From positions 22,417,821 to 22,481,820 of the forward strand of contig NC_092248.1 of NCBI RefSeq assembly GCF_036320965.1: 64,000 nucleotides of DNA, given 5' to 3'. This DNA is from Panulirus ornatus (lineage: Eukaryota; Arthropoda; Malacostraca; Decapoda; Palinuridae). Positions 30,954-42,055 of the stretch are shown piece by piece. The stretch's first letter is position 1. Every line of letters begins with the position of its first letter. The notes below the pieces were generated by a model. It saw only the letters and a list, made by a program, of their open reading frames with translations. It was not told the DNA's origin and searched no databases. Position numbers and translations under genes: made by a program.

Positions 30954-31814
30954 GTGAATAAGAGCAAGGTTATTAGGTACAGTAGGGTTGAGGGTCAAGT
31001 CAATTGGGAGGTGAGTTTGAATGGAGAAAAACCTAAGGAAGTGAAGTGTTTTAGATATCTGGGAGTGGATCTGGCAGCGGATGGAACCATGAAAGCGGAA
31101 GTGGATTATAGGGTGGGGGAGGGGGCGAAAATTCTGGGAGCCTTGAAGAATGTGTGGAAGTCGAGAACATTATCTCGGAAAGCAAAAATGGGCATGTTTG
31201 AAGGAATAGTGGTTCGAACAATGTTGTATGGTTGCGAGGCGTGGGCTATGAATAGAGTTGTGCGCAGGAGGATGGATGTGCTGGAAGTGAGATGTTTGAG
31301 GACAATGTGTGGTGTGAGGTGGTTTGATCGAGTAAGTAACGTAAGGGTAAGAGAGATGTGTGGAAATAAAAAGAGCGTGGTTGAGAGAGCAGAAGAGGGT
31401 GTTTTGAAATGGTTTGGGCACATGGAGAGAATGAGTGAGGAAAGATTGACCAAGAGGATATATGTGTCGGAGGTGGAGGGAAGGAGGAGAAGAGGGAGAC
31501 CAAATTGGAGGTGGTAAGATGGAGTGAAAAAGATTTTGTGTGATCGGGGCCTGAACATGCAGGAGGGTGAAAGGAGGGCAAGGAATAGAGTGAATTGGAG
31601 CGATGTGGTATACCGGGGTTGACGTGCTGTCAGTGGATTGAATCGGGGCATGTGAAGCGTCTGGGGTAAACCATGGAAAGCTGTGTAGGTATGTATATTT
31701 GCGTGTGTGGACGTATGTATATACATGTGTATGGGGGTGAGTTGGGCCATTTCTTTCGTCTGTTTCCTTGCGCTACCTCGCAAACGCGGGAGACAGCGGC
31801 AAAAAAAAAAAGAA

Positions 31815-31864
<50 letters not shown>
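30954..31864 (+). mobile_element. RTE-like retrotransposon, right part with 3'UTR-deleted tail
   Basis: Continuation of 29021-30715: the RT end, C-terminal domain (30954-31517, with [29 protein letters not shown] and RGRPNWRW), then TAA-type termination and the short 3'UTR. It shares the same roughly 260-bp 3'UTR deletion as 6124 and 11210. The tail is A-rich at 31801-31823, then (AT)n to 31864. A TAA at 31516 (TGGTAAGATGG in place of TGGAAAGATGG) ends the frame early. Confidence 0.9.
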
Positions 31865-31866
<2 letters not shown>

Positions 31867-31934
31867 TTTTGTATATACATATGTATATACATACACGTCC
31901 ACACACGCAAATATACTTACCCATACATCTCAAC

Positions 31935-31936
<2 letters not shown>

Positions 31937-32005
<69 letters not shown>
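31937..32005. repeat. (TA)n microsatellite inside RTE 3'UTR
   Basis: About 69 bp of TA where other copies have only a few TATATA units. Confidence 0.93.
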
Positions 32006-32013
<8 letters not shown>

Positions 32014-32262
32014 GACATATACACATACACACATGTACACAATTCATACTGTCTGCCTTTATTCATTCTCATCGCCACCTCGCCGCACATGAAATAACAA
32101 CCCCCTCCCCCCTCATGTGTGCGAGGTAGCGCTAGGAAAAGACAACAAAGGCCCCATTCGTTCACACTCAGTCTCTAGCTGTTATGTAATAATGCACCGA
32201 AACCACAGCTCCCTTTCCACATCCAGGCCCCACAGAACTTCCCATGGTTTACCACAGACGCT

Positions 32263-35000
32263 TCACATGCCCTGGTTCAATCCATTGACAGCACGTCGAC
32301 CACGGTATACCACATCGTTCCAATTCACTCTATTCCTTGCACGCCTTTCACCCTTCTGCATGTTCAGGCCCCGATCACTCAAAATCTTTTTCACTCCATT
32401 TTTCCACCTAAAATTTGGTCTCCCACTTCTCCTCGTTCCCTCCACCTCTGACACATATATCCTCTTGGTCAATCTTTCCTCACTCATTCTCTCCATGTGA
32501 CCAAACCATTTCAAAACACCCTCTTCTGCTCTCTCAACCACACTCTTTTTATTACCACACATCTCTCTTACCCGTACATTACTTACTCGATCAAACCACC
32601 TTACACCACATATTGTCCTCAAACATCTCATTTCCAGCACATCCACCCTCCTGCGCACAACTCTATCCAGAGCCCACGCCTCGCAACCATACAACATTGT
32701 TGGAACCACTATTCCTTCAAACATACCTATTTTTGCTTCCCGAGATAATGTACTCGACTTCCACACATTCTTCAAGGCTCCCAGAATTTTCGCCCCCTCC
32801 CCCACCGTATGATTCACTTCCGCTTCCATGGTTCCATCCGCTGCTAAATCCACTCCCAGATATCTAAAACACTTCACTTCCTCCAGTTTTTCTCCATTCA
32901 AACTTACCTCCCAGTTGACTTGACCCTCAACCCTACTTTACTTAATAACCTTGCTCTTATTCATATTTACTCTCAAGTTTCTTTTTTCACACACTTTACC
33001 AAACTCAGTCACCATCTTCTGCAGTTTCTCACACGAATCAGCCACCAGCGCTGTATCATCAGCGAAGAACAACTGACTCACTTCCCGAGCTCTCTCATCC
33101 ACAACTGACTCCATACTTGCCCCTCTTTCCAAAACTCTTGCATTCACCTCCCTAACAACCCCATCCATAAACAAATTAAACAACCATGGAGACATCACAC
33201 ACCCCTGCCGCAAACCTACATTCACTGAGAACCAATCACTTTCCTCCCTTCCTACACGTACACATGCCTTACATCCTCGATAAAACTTTTCACTGCTTCT
33301 AACAACTTGCCTCCCACACCATATATCCTTAGTACCTTCCACAGAGAATCTCTATCAACTCTATCATATGCCTTCTCCAGATCCATAAATGCTACCTACA
33401 AATCCATTTGTTTTTCTAAGTATTTCTCACATAAATTCTTCAAGGCAAACACCTGATCCACACATCCTCTACCACTTCTGAAGCCACACTGCTCTTCCCC
33501 AGTCTGATGCTCTGTACATGCCTTCACCCTCTCAATCAATACCCTCCGATATCATTTACCGAGAATACTCAACAAACTTATACCTCTGTAATTTGAGCAC
33601 TCACTCTTATCCACTTTGCCTTTGTACAATGGCACTATGCAAGCATTCCGCCAATCCTAAGGCTCCTCACCATGAATCATACATACATCAAATAACCTTA
33701 CCAACCAGTCAACAATACAGTCACCCCCTTTTTTAATAAATTCCACTGCAATACCATCCAAACCTGCTGCCTTGCCGGCTTTCATCTTCCGCAAAGCTTT
33801 TACTACCTCTTCTCTGTTTACCAAATCATTTTCCCTAGCCCTCTCACTTTGCACACCACCTCGACCAAAACACCCTATATCTGCCACTCTGTCATGAAAC
33901 ACATTCAACAAACCTTCAGATTACTCACTCCATCTCCTTCTCACATCACCACTACTTGTTATCACCTTCCCATTAACCCCCTTCACTGAAGTTCCCATTT
34001 GCTCCCTCGTCTTACGCACTTTATTTACCTCTTTCCAGAACATCTTTTTATTCTCCCTAAAATTTAATGATACGCTCTCACCCCAACTCTCATTTGCCCT
34101 CTTTTTCACCTCTTGCATCTTTCTCTTGACCTCTTGTCTCTTTCTTTTATACATCTCCCAATCATTTGCATTTTTTCCAAATGCCTCTCTCTATTCTTTC
34201 ACTAATAATCTTACTTCTTCATCCCACCACTCACTACCCTTTCTAATCAACCCACCTCCCACGCTTCTCATGCCACAAGCATCTTTTGCGCAAGCCATCA
34301 CTGCTTCCCTAAATACATCCCATTCCTCCCCCACTCCCCTTACTTCCATTGTTCCCACCTTTTTTCATTCTGTACTCAGTCTCTCCTGGTACTTCCTTAC
34401 ACAAGTTTCCTTCCCAAGCTCACTTAATCTCACCACTCTCTTCACCCCAACATTTTCTCTTCTTTTCTGAAAACCCATACAAATCTTCACCTTCGCCTCC
34501 ACAAGATAATGGTCAGACATCCCTCCAGTTGCACTTCTCAGCACATTAACATCGCAAACCTCTGTTTCGCGCGCCTGTTAATTAACACATAATCCAATAA
34601 CGCTCTCTGGCCATCTCTCCTATTTACATACGTATACTTATGTTTTTCTCGCTTTTTAAACCACGTATTCCCAATCACCAGTCCTTTTTCAGCACATAAA
34701 TCTACAAGCTCTTCACCATTTCCATTTACAACACTTAACACCCCATGTATACCAATTATTCCCTCAACTTCCACATTACTCACCTTTGTATTCAAATCAC
34801 CCATCACTATAACCCGGTCTTGTGCATCAAAACCACTAACACACTCATTCAGCTGCTCCCAAAACACTTGCCTCTCATGATCTTTATTCTCATGCCCATT
34901 TGCATATGCACCGATAATCACCCATCTCTCTCCATCAACTTCCAGTTTTACCCATATCAATCTAGAATTTACTTTCTTACATTCTATCACATACTCCCAC
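32263..35000 (-). pseudogene. Endonuclease-RT-C-terminal ORF of RTE (broken)
   Basis: Frames: 34538-35002 (IGAYANGHENKDHERQ, VIVMGDLNTKV, LDYVLINRRAKQ), 33921-34154 (linker), 33657-33911 ([17 protein letters not shown]), 32938-33342 (RQGCVMSPWLFNLFMD, FADDTALVADS), 32263-32901 ([53 protein letters not shown]). Motif A codons are still readable at about 33360-33400. Frameshifts near 33286, 33660, 33920, 34180 and 34553, and a missing linker segment at 34177. Confidence 0.87.
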
Positions 35001-35002
35001 AA

Positions 35003-35175
35003 TTTTGCGCGTGATCAAGATATTTCTATGATTGGACTCATATTATCAACCAGCATCGTGGAGAGAATGAACACCTGGTTCAGCTCTGGTCTGACTGCTG
35101 CGCCCAGGATTCGAACACGGGAGAGCCCGTGCGAAATCTTTGTCTGTGATTAATCGCTGCCGTATGGTAGGTCAT
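35003..35175 (-). mobile_element. tRNA-derived SINE with family B tail
   Basis: On the minus strand: a tRNA-like head (GGCAGCGATTAATCACAGAC as A-box region; B box GTTCGAATCC, seen here as GGATTCGAAC near 35108), a body AGCAGTCAGACCAG, and a 3' end ATATCTTGATCACGCGCAAA identical in type to the end of repeat family B (4808-4830). It directly precedes, in the same orientation, the cut RTE edge at 35000. Confidence 0.72.
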
Positions 35176-35182
35176 ACGTTTG

Positions 35183-37275
35183 GTCTGCAGTATGATTTTT
35201 GGAGGAGGTTAGGTTATGTTAGGTCTGTAGTATGATTCTTGGAGTAGTTAGGTTAGGTCTGTAGTATGATTCTTGTAGTAGGTTAGGTTAGGTTAAGTTA
35301 GATTAGGTCTGTAGTATTATTCTTGGAGTAAGTTAGGTTAGGTTAGGTCATTAGTATGATTGTTGGAGTCGGTAGGTTAGGCTAGGTTGGGTTAGGTCTG
35401 TAGTATGATTCTGGGAATAGGTTAAGTTAGGTTAGGTGTGTATTATGATCCTTGTAGTAGGTTAGGTTAGGTTAGATTAAGTCTGAAGAATGATTCTTGG
35501 AGTAGGTTAGGTTAGGTTAGGTCTGTAGTATGATTCTTGGAGTAGGTTAGATTAGGGTAGGTTAGGTCTGTAGTATGATTCTTGGAGTAGGTTAGGTTAA
35601 GTTAGCTCTGTAGTGTGATTATTGGAGTAGGTTAGGTTAGGTTAGGTTAGATCTAGCATGATTCCTGGAGTAGGTTAGGTTAGGTTAGGATAGGTCTGTA
35701 GTATGATTCTTGGAGTAGGTTAGGTTAGGTTAGGTCTGTAGTATGATTCTTGGAGTAGGTTAGGTTTGGGTAGGTTTGGTCTGTAGTGTGATTCTTGGAG
35801 TAGGTTAGGTTAGGTTAGGTCTGTAGTATGATTCTTAGAGTAGGTTAGGTTAGGTTAGGTCAGTAGCGTGATTCTTGAAGTAGGTTAGGTTAAGTTAGGT
35901 CTGTAGTATGATTGTTGGAGTAGGTTAGGTTAGGTTGGGTCTATATTATGATTCTTGGAGTAGGTTAGGTTAAGTTAGGTCTGTAGTATGATTGTTGGAG
36001 TAGGTTAGGTTAGGTTGGGTCTATATTATGATTCTTGGAGTAGGTTAGGTTAAGTTAGGTCTGTAGTATGATTATTGGAGTAGGTTAGGTTAGGTTAGGT
36101 AAAGGTCTAGTATGATTTTTGGAGTAGGTTAGGTTAGGTTAGGTTAGGTCTGTAGTATGATTCTTGGAGTAGGTTAGGTTAGGTTAGGTTAGGTTAGGTC
36201 AGGTCTGTAGTATGATTCTTGAAGTAGGTTAGGTTAGGTTAGGTTAGGTCTGCAGTACGATTCTTGGAGTGGGTTAGGTCTGTCGTATGATTCTTGGAGT
36301 AGGTTGGGATAGGTTAGGTTAGGTCTATAGTATGATTCTTGGAGTAGGTTAGGTTAGTCCTGTAGTATGATTCTTGGAGTAGGATAGGTTAAGTTAGGTC
36401 TGTAGTATGATTCTTGGAGTAGGTTAGGTAACGTTAGGTCTGTAGTATGATTCTTGGAGTAGGTTAGGTTAGGTCTGTAGTATGATTCTTGGAGCAGGTT
36501 AGGTTAGGTTAGGTCTGTAGTATGATTCTTGGAGTAGGTTAGGTTAGTCCTGTAGTATGATTCTTGGAGTAGGTTAGGTTAGGTTAGGTCTGTAGTATGA
36601 TTCTTGGAGCAGGTTAGGTTAGGTTAGGTCTGTAGTATGATTCTTGGAGTAGGTTAGGTTAGGTTAGGTCTGTAGTATGACTCTTGGAGTAGGTTAGGTT
36701 AGGTTAGGTCTGTAGTATGACTCTTGGAGTAAGTTAGGTTAGGTTAGGTCTGTAGTATGATTCTTGGAGTAGGTTAGGTTAGGTTAGGTCTGTAGTATGA
36801 TTCTTGGAGTAGGTTAGGTTAGGCTAGGTCTGTAGTATGACTCTTGGAGTAAGTTAGGTTAGGTTAGGTCTGTAGTATGATTCTTAGAGTAGGTTAGGTT
36901 AGGTTAGGTCTGTAGTATGATTCTTGGAGTAGGTTAGGTTAGGTTAGGTCTGTAGTATGATTCTTGGAGTAGGTTAGGTTAGGCTAGGTCTGTAGTATGA
37001 CTCTTGGAGTAAGTTAGGTTAGGTTAGGTCTGTAGTATGATTCTTAGAGTAGGTTAGGTTAGGTTAGGTCTGTAGTATGATTCTTGGAGTAGGTTAGGTT
37101 AGGTTAGGTCTGTAGTATGATTCTTGGAGTAGGTTAGGTTAGGCTAGGTCTGTAGTATGACTCTTGGAGTAGGTTAGGTTAGGTTAGGTCTGTAGTATGA
37201 TTCTTAGAGTAGGTTAGGTTAGGTTAGGTCAGGTTAGGTTAGGTCTGTAGAATGATTCTTGGTGTAGGTTAAGTT
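35183..37275. repeat. TTAGG-based satellite, 40-bp unit, about 2.1 kb
   Basis: Each unit has two to four copies of TTAGG plus TCTGTAGTATGATTCTTGGA. From about 36540 on the period is a regular 40 bp. Earlier units vary from about 30 to 60 bp through changes in TTAGG number. Regular variants form 80-bp dimers (about 35880-36090) and a 160-bp four-unit higher-order repeat (about 36821-37230). Confidence 0.93.
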
Positions 37276-37419
37276 TATATGTTAGATCCTTGGGTTGACT
37301 TGTTCAGTCGCTACGGTAACGTCTAGGGTACTTTTTAGTTTAGGTTCTGATTAAGTTTGATTCCCTGATTAGATCGTTAGGTTAAGTCCTCAGATGGGTC
37401 TGCCGTTAGCCAACACTAA

Positions 37420-37655
37420 GTCTTAGTTTAAGTCATCGGGTCACTTGTTAGCAAGTAAGTTTCGAGGTAGGACTAGGTTTGGTTGACTACTTACATCGTT
37501 AGATAAGGTTCTAGATAACATTCAATTGCCTAGCCAAGTTTGTTCATGTCTTCGGGTCACATGTTTAAATTATGTTTCGAGGTAGATCCTGGTTTGATTG
37601 GCTACTTACATCGTTAGATAAGGTTCTACATAACATTTAATTTCCTAGCATAAAG
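37420..37655. repeat. Two tandem units of about 115 bp
   Basis: CATCGGGTCACTTGTTAGC..TTCGAGGTAG..ACTTACATCGTTAGATAAGG recurs about 115 bp downstream with substitutions (TTCGGGTCACATGTTTAAA..). It flanks the TTAGG satellite and contains scattered TTAGG words, so it may be a decayed satellite edge. Confidence 0.7.
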
Positions 37656-40259
37656 TACAAACTTTGAAGTCTCACGTAAGCCCACTTCTACTGGTACTGT
37701 AGCCTAGAGGAATCGAGTACCGTTTTACAGAAACATTCGTCAGAGCTACGATAGAAATTACAGGCGACAAATTCGATTTTCATATTACAATTAGGTCACG
37801 AAACAGCCAATGACCGCAAGTAAACATAAGTAGCGAACATCTTTAATGAAGAAACAAAACAGCTGGTAAAGGAGCTAAGAATACGATTACGTAATATATT
37901 TTTGGGATACTTTTTATGGTATTGAAAAATGGCAAGTATACGGTAGTTATGGATGCATAACTGGGGAGGGTTGTTATAATTGGCAAGAAAGCACTGAATC
38001 GTTCCTTCAGGATTTAACTCTTCAGCATTCATGTATAGTACATGCATCATATGAAAAAGACTACAAAAGTGCGTTATTGGATTATGAAATAGTGTTTGAG
38101 CTTTGTTATGAACTTATATAACCATCATCATCGATGGGATAATCACCGCTACCAAATTAATCCTCACAGTTCTTACTATTATACTTTTAATCGTCACAGT
38201 AATCATATTCACCATCATCCTAGTATTTTTATAATCATCTTTATTATCTCCGCATAACCTTTAGTGTTGTCTGATTTGGTCTTTTTATTGCCACTAATTA
38301 TGTATATACCAGAAATTTATTGTATGTGATTTTTTTTTCATTTAAAGTAGGGGCGTAACATACTTCTTAGTCTTTGGGTGCATTAAAAACTTAAAATGAT
38401 TAAAGCAGAAATAACGTTTCCCTTCTTTATATTATTACCTTTGACCGAGGTAGCAGTAATGTAATTACCTCCACTCTCCTTTTTAAATGGCAGCTATGAG
38501 ACAAGGAAGAATGAAAAAAGAGTTAAAATATTGTTTCCTTTTAACTTTTGCATTATATTTCTATTTGCTTGTTACCGAAAATATATCAGTAACTTAAAAA
38601 GATAAGATGACCAATTCTTAGTGGCGCCTTGGCATCATTCGCCTTATCTGTAGTAAGATGATAACACATAAGCATTGCAGATGAATGCACAGTATCTATG
38701 TGACGGGTGGAATTACTGTTGATCAGCTTTGTTGGGATGAGGCTTCGCAGCTACGGTTCATTGCAGGTCCATTGTAAGTTGAGCAAGACCAAGGTCGCTC
38801 AAGAAAATTCTATTTTGTTACCAGACATTCAGGTAGCAGAGTCATTAATGCTATCAACGTCAAGATATAACCACCAATAGAAAAAATCTGAACACCTTGA
38901 GATATTCAAGATGATGATAATATGAACATACACTCCTCCCTCGAGCGTAGTCAGGATTTGGTCAAGGGCTTAGGGAGATTATGTAATCGCCAAGACAGAT
39001 GAAACCTCACAACAGAAGTGGCGTATAACACATTGTATCATGGGGAGCTTAACGTTACTGGGTTATTTAGATGTTAGATTTCGTCATCATGTCAGATTTT
39101 CACAAGAGTCAATACAGCTGTTCTTTAGAAGTCACTTAAGAAACCAGTGACCAATTTTGAATGAAGATATATTTATGCAATTTGATGAAGTAAAACAGCT
39201 AATAATAGGAATCAAGGAAGTTTTGTTCCCCAAAACAAATTAATGTGATTTTTCGTACGAAAAATTTGGTGAAATTGAGAGGGTTGTTTCATTAGTCACT
39301 AAAGCAAATCAGTGAAACAGTAAAATGTGCAAATACATAATATTTTTCTTTTTGAGGGACTAAAAGCGTTAGCACAATTGAACACATTTATTGTCATTAT
39401 CATTGTATATTGACCCACTGACCCTACGCCGTAATATTGGCTACTTTCACTCTTTTATAGGTATTACTTTGGTTTTTGCTTCTGAGAGCTGGCTGGTTTT
39501 GTGTGCCCGCACTACTAGCTAGACCACGTAATACCCTTGGCAAGCTGCTGCGTCACGATTATTGTGTGGCTATTGCCAGCTGACGGATGGGCAGTTTTGA
39601 TAACTGTTCATTTCCCTACACCTCGAAGCTTTGGAACTCTCTACTTTCTCGTGTCTTTCCCATAACTATGACCTGGTACATCTTAAAAGACAGGTTTTTC
39701 ACTTACTCCAAAATTCGCAAATGCTTCCCCTTGTCTCTTCTTTTTCCCATTCATAATCGTTTCTATACTTCAGTTAAGCACCTGCCTTAATGTGGACTTT
39801 TTGTCCGTAACTGGAGCCTCCAACGTAAAACCGAAAAGGAAAAAAATTATTGTTTGCTCATGGAGAGAGTCGACTGCCAACTTTGATTTGTCCCTAAAGC
39901 TTTCACTGGATTTAAGAAAGAGTAGTCGAGCGTTGCACGTTTATAAGCTCTGGTGTCTTCTTAGTGATTTTGGGACATTGGAATGTGATTGGTTCCTAAC
40001 TTACATTGGCATTCAGTATTAAGCATGGAGCACTACGAAAGTATCGTCTTGAGTGAATTGCTGAAATGTCATTAAATGCAAACGTTTGTTTACTCCGACA
40101 GAGACGAAATAAAACCAGGTTAAACATTGCCTGCTTTGGACTTCCATATTTCAAAATGATTAGGATCATAACGTATTCCTATCAATTGATTAAAGACAGA
40201 AATCATTAGAGAATCTTAAGATCCAGTAGATACATGAATTATTTCGCATTTTTGAAGTG

Positions 40260-40261
<2 letters not shown>
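37656..40261. other. Gene-poor unique DNA
   Basis: No RTE copies, no credible gene. The only protein-like hint is the segment at 39573-39790. Confidence 0.5.
39573..39790 (+). pseudogene. Possible C-terminal remnant of another non-LTR retrotransposon
   Basis: A 67-residue frame contains SFPYTSKLWNSLLSRVFP followed by a lysine/phenylalanine segment (LKDRFFTYS). Jockey/CR1-type ORF2 proteins commonly end with an (F)PRTxxLWNSLPxxVFP-like motif and a short helix, so this may be the end of such an element. No RT motif is present upstream. Chance similarity cannot be excluded. Confidence 0.4.

Positions 40262-40332
<71 letters not shown>
40262..40332. repeat. (AT)n microsatellite
   Basis: About 71 bp of AT ending at ATCAACTGAC, the first bases of repeat family B. 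Confidence 0.95.
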
Positions 40333-40725
<393 letters not shown>

Positions 40726-41760
40726 ATGGATAGTATTGCAGTGGAATTTATTAAAGAAGGGGATGAATGTATTGTTAACTGGTTGGTAAGGTTATTTGAT
40801 GGATGTATAACTCATGGTGAGGTGCCTGAGGATTGGCGGAATGCTTGCATAGTGCCATTGTACAAAGGCAAAGGGGATAAGAGTGAGTGCTCAAATTACA
40901 GACGTACAAGTTTGTTGAGTATTCCTGGTAAATTATATGGGAGGGTATTGATTGAGAGGGTGAAGGCATGAACAGAGCATCAGATTGGGGAAGAGCAGTG
41001 TGGTTTCAGAAGGGGTAGAGGATGTGTGGATCAGGTGTTTGCTTTGAAGAATGTATGTGAGAAATACTTAGAAAAGCAAATGGATTTGCATGTAGCATTT
41101 ATGGATCTGGAGAAGGCATATGATGGAGTTAATAGAGATGCTCTGTGAAAGGTATTAAGAATGTATGGTGTGGGTGGCAAGTTGTTAGAAGCAGTGAAAA
41201 GTTTTTATCGAGGCAAGTGATTGGTTCTCAGTGAATGTAGGTTTGCGGCACGAGTGTGTGATGTCTCCATGGTTGTTGAATTTGTTTATGGATGGGGTTG
41301 TTAGGGAGGTGAATGCAGGAGTTTTGGAAAGAGGAGGAGGTATTCAGTCTGTTGTGGATGAGAGAGCTTGGGAAGTGAGTTAGTTGTTCGCTGATGATAC
41401 AATGCTGTGGCTGATTCGTGTGAGAAACGGCAGAAGCTGGTGAATGAGATTGGGAAAGTGTGTGAAAGGAGAAAGCTGAGAGTAAATGTGAATAAGAGCA
41501 AGGTTATTAGGTACAGTAGTGTTGAGGGACAAGTCAACTGGGAGGTAAGTTTGAATGGAGAAAAACTGGAGGAAGTAAAGTGTTTTAGATATCTGGAAGT
41601 GGATTTGGCAGCGGATGGAACCATGGAAGTGGAAGTGAATAATAGGGTGGACGAGGGGGCGAAAATTCTGGGACCGTTGAAGAATGTGTGGAAGTCGAGA
41701 ACATTATCTCGGAAAGCAAAACTGGGTATGTTTGAAGGAACAGTGATTCCAACAGGAATA
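40726..41760 (+). pseudogene. RT of RTE (multiply broken)
   Basis: The frame 40654-40971 ends at TGA where other copies have TGT (KACTEHQ). Motif [15 protein letters not shown] is readable near 41095. A TGA at 41145 replaces a Trp codon. About 36 nt, the segment around [12 protein letters not shown], is missing near 41213. Motif B reads RHECVMSPWLLNLFMD. A TAG precedes motif C at about 41380. The C-terminal domain 41407-41740 follows. Confidence 0.83.
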
Positions 41761-41766
41761 GTCGTT
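40726..41766 (+). mobile_element. RTE-like fragment, RT through early C-terminal domain
   Basis: Starts at RT codons (MDSIAVEFIK) and runs through motifs A, B and C to the codons [20 protein letters not shown]. At about 41755-41766 a GGAATAGT-like word is repeated and the sequence switches to a minus-strand 3'UTR. Confidence 0.88.
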
Positions 41767-41983
41767 CATGTGTGCGAGGTAGCGCTAGGAAAAGACAACA
41801 AAGGCCCCATTCGTTCACACTCAGTCTCTAGCTGTCATGCAATAATGCCCGAAACCACAGCTCCCTTTCCACATCCAGGCCCCACAGAACTTTCCATGGT
41901 TTACCCCAGACGCTTCACATGCCCTGATTCAATCCATTGACAGCACGTCGACCCCGGTATACCACATCGATCCAATTCACTCA

Positions 41984-41988
<5 letters not shown>
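41767..41988 (-). mobile_element. RTE-like 3'UTR fragment
   Basis: Contains CATGTGTGCGAGGTAGCGCT, CACTCAGTCTCTAGCTGTCA and CCATTGACAGCACGTCGACC: the inner half of the long-type 3'UTR on the minus strand, without terminal block or coding part. Confidence 0.87.

Positions 41989-42050
<62 letters not shown>
41989..42050. repeat. (TA)n microsatellite, tail of host RTE
   Basis: 62 bp of TA before the terminal block of the next minus-strand RTE. Confidence 0.95.

Positions 42051-42055
<5 letters not shown>

Larger units (their letters stand above)
31865..35000 (-). mobile_element. RTE-like retrotransposon, near full length, both extreme ends lost
   Basis: About 3.1 kb: the 3'UTR begins at the TACACGTCCACACACGC segment (terminal block missing). 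An expanded (AT)n lies inside the 3'UTR at 31937-32005. C-terminal domain, RT, linker and endonuclease follow, cut at codons WEYVIECKKVNSRLIWVK near 35000. It abuts the plus copy's tail at 31864 and a SINE at 35003. Confidence 0.9.

Noticed and set aside
35183..37275. CRISPR-like array
   Set aside because: The whole 40-bp unit repeats; there are no unique spacers. It is a satellite.
35183..37275. Functional telomere end
   Set aside because: Bounded by unique DNA and SINE on both sides, and the TTAGG runs are interrupted every three units.
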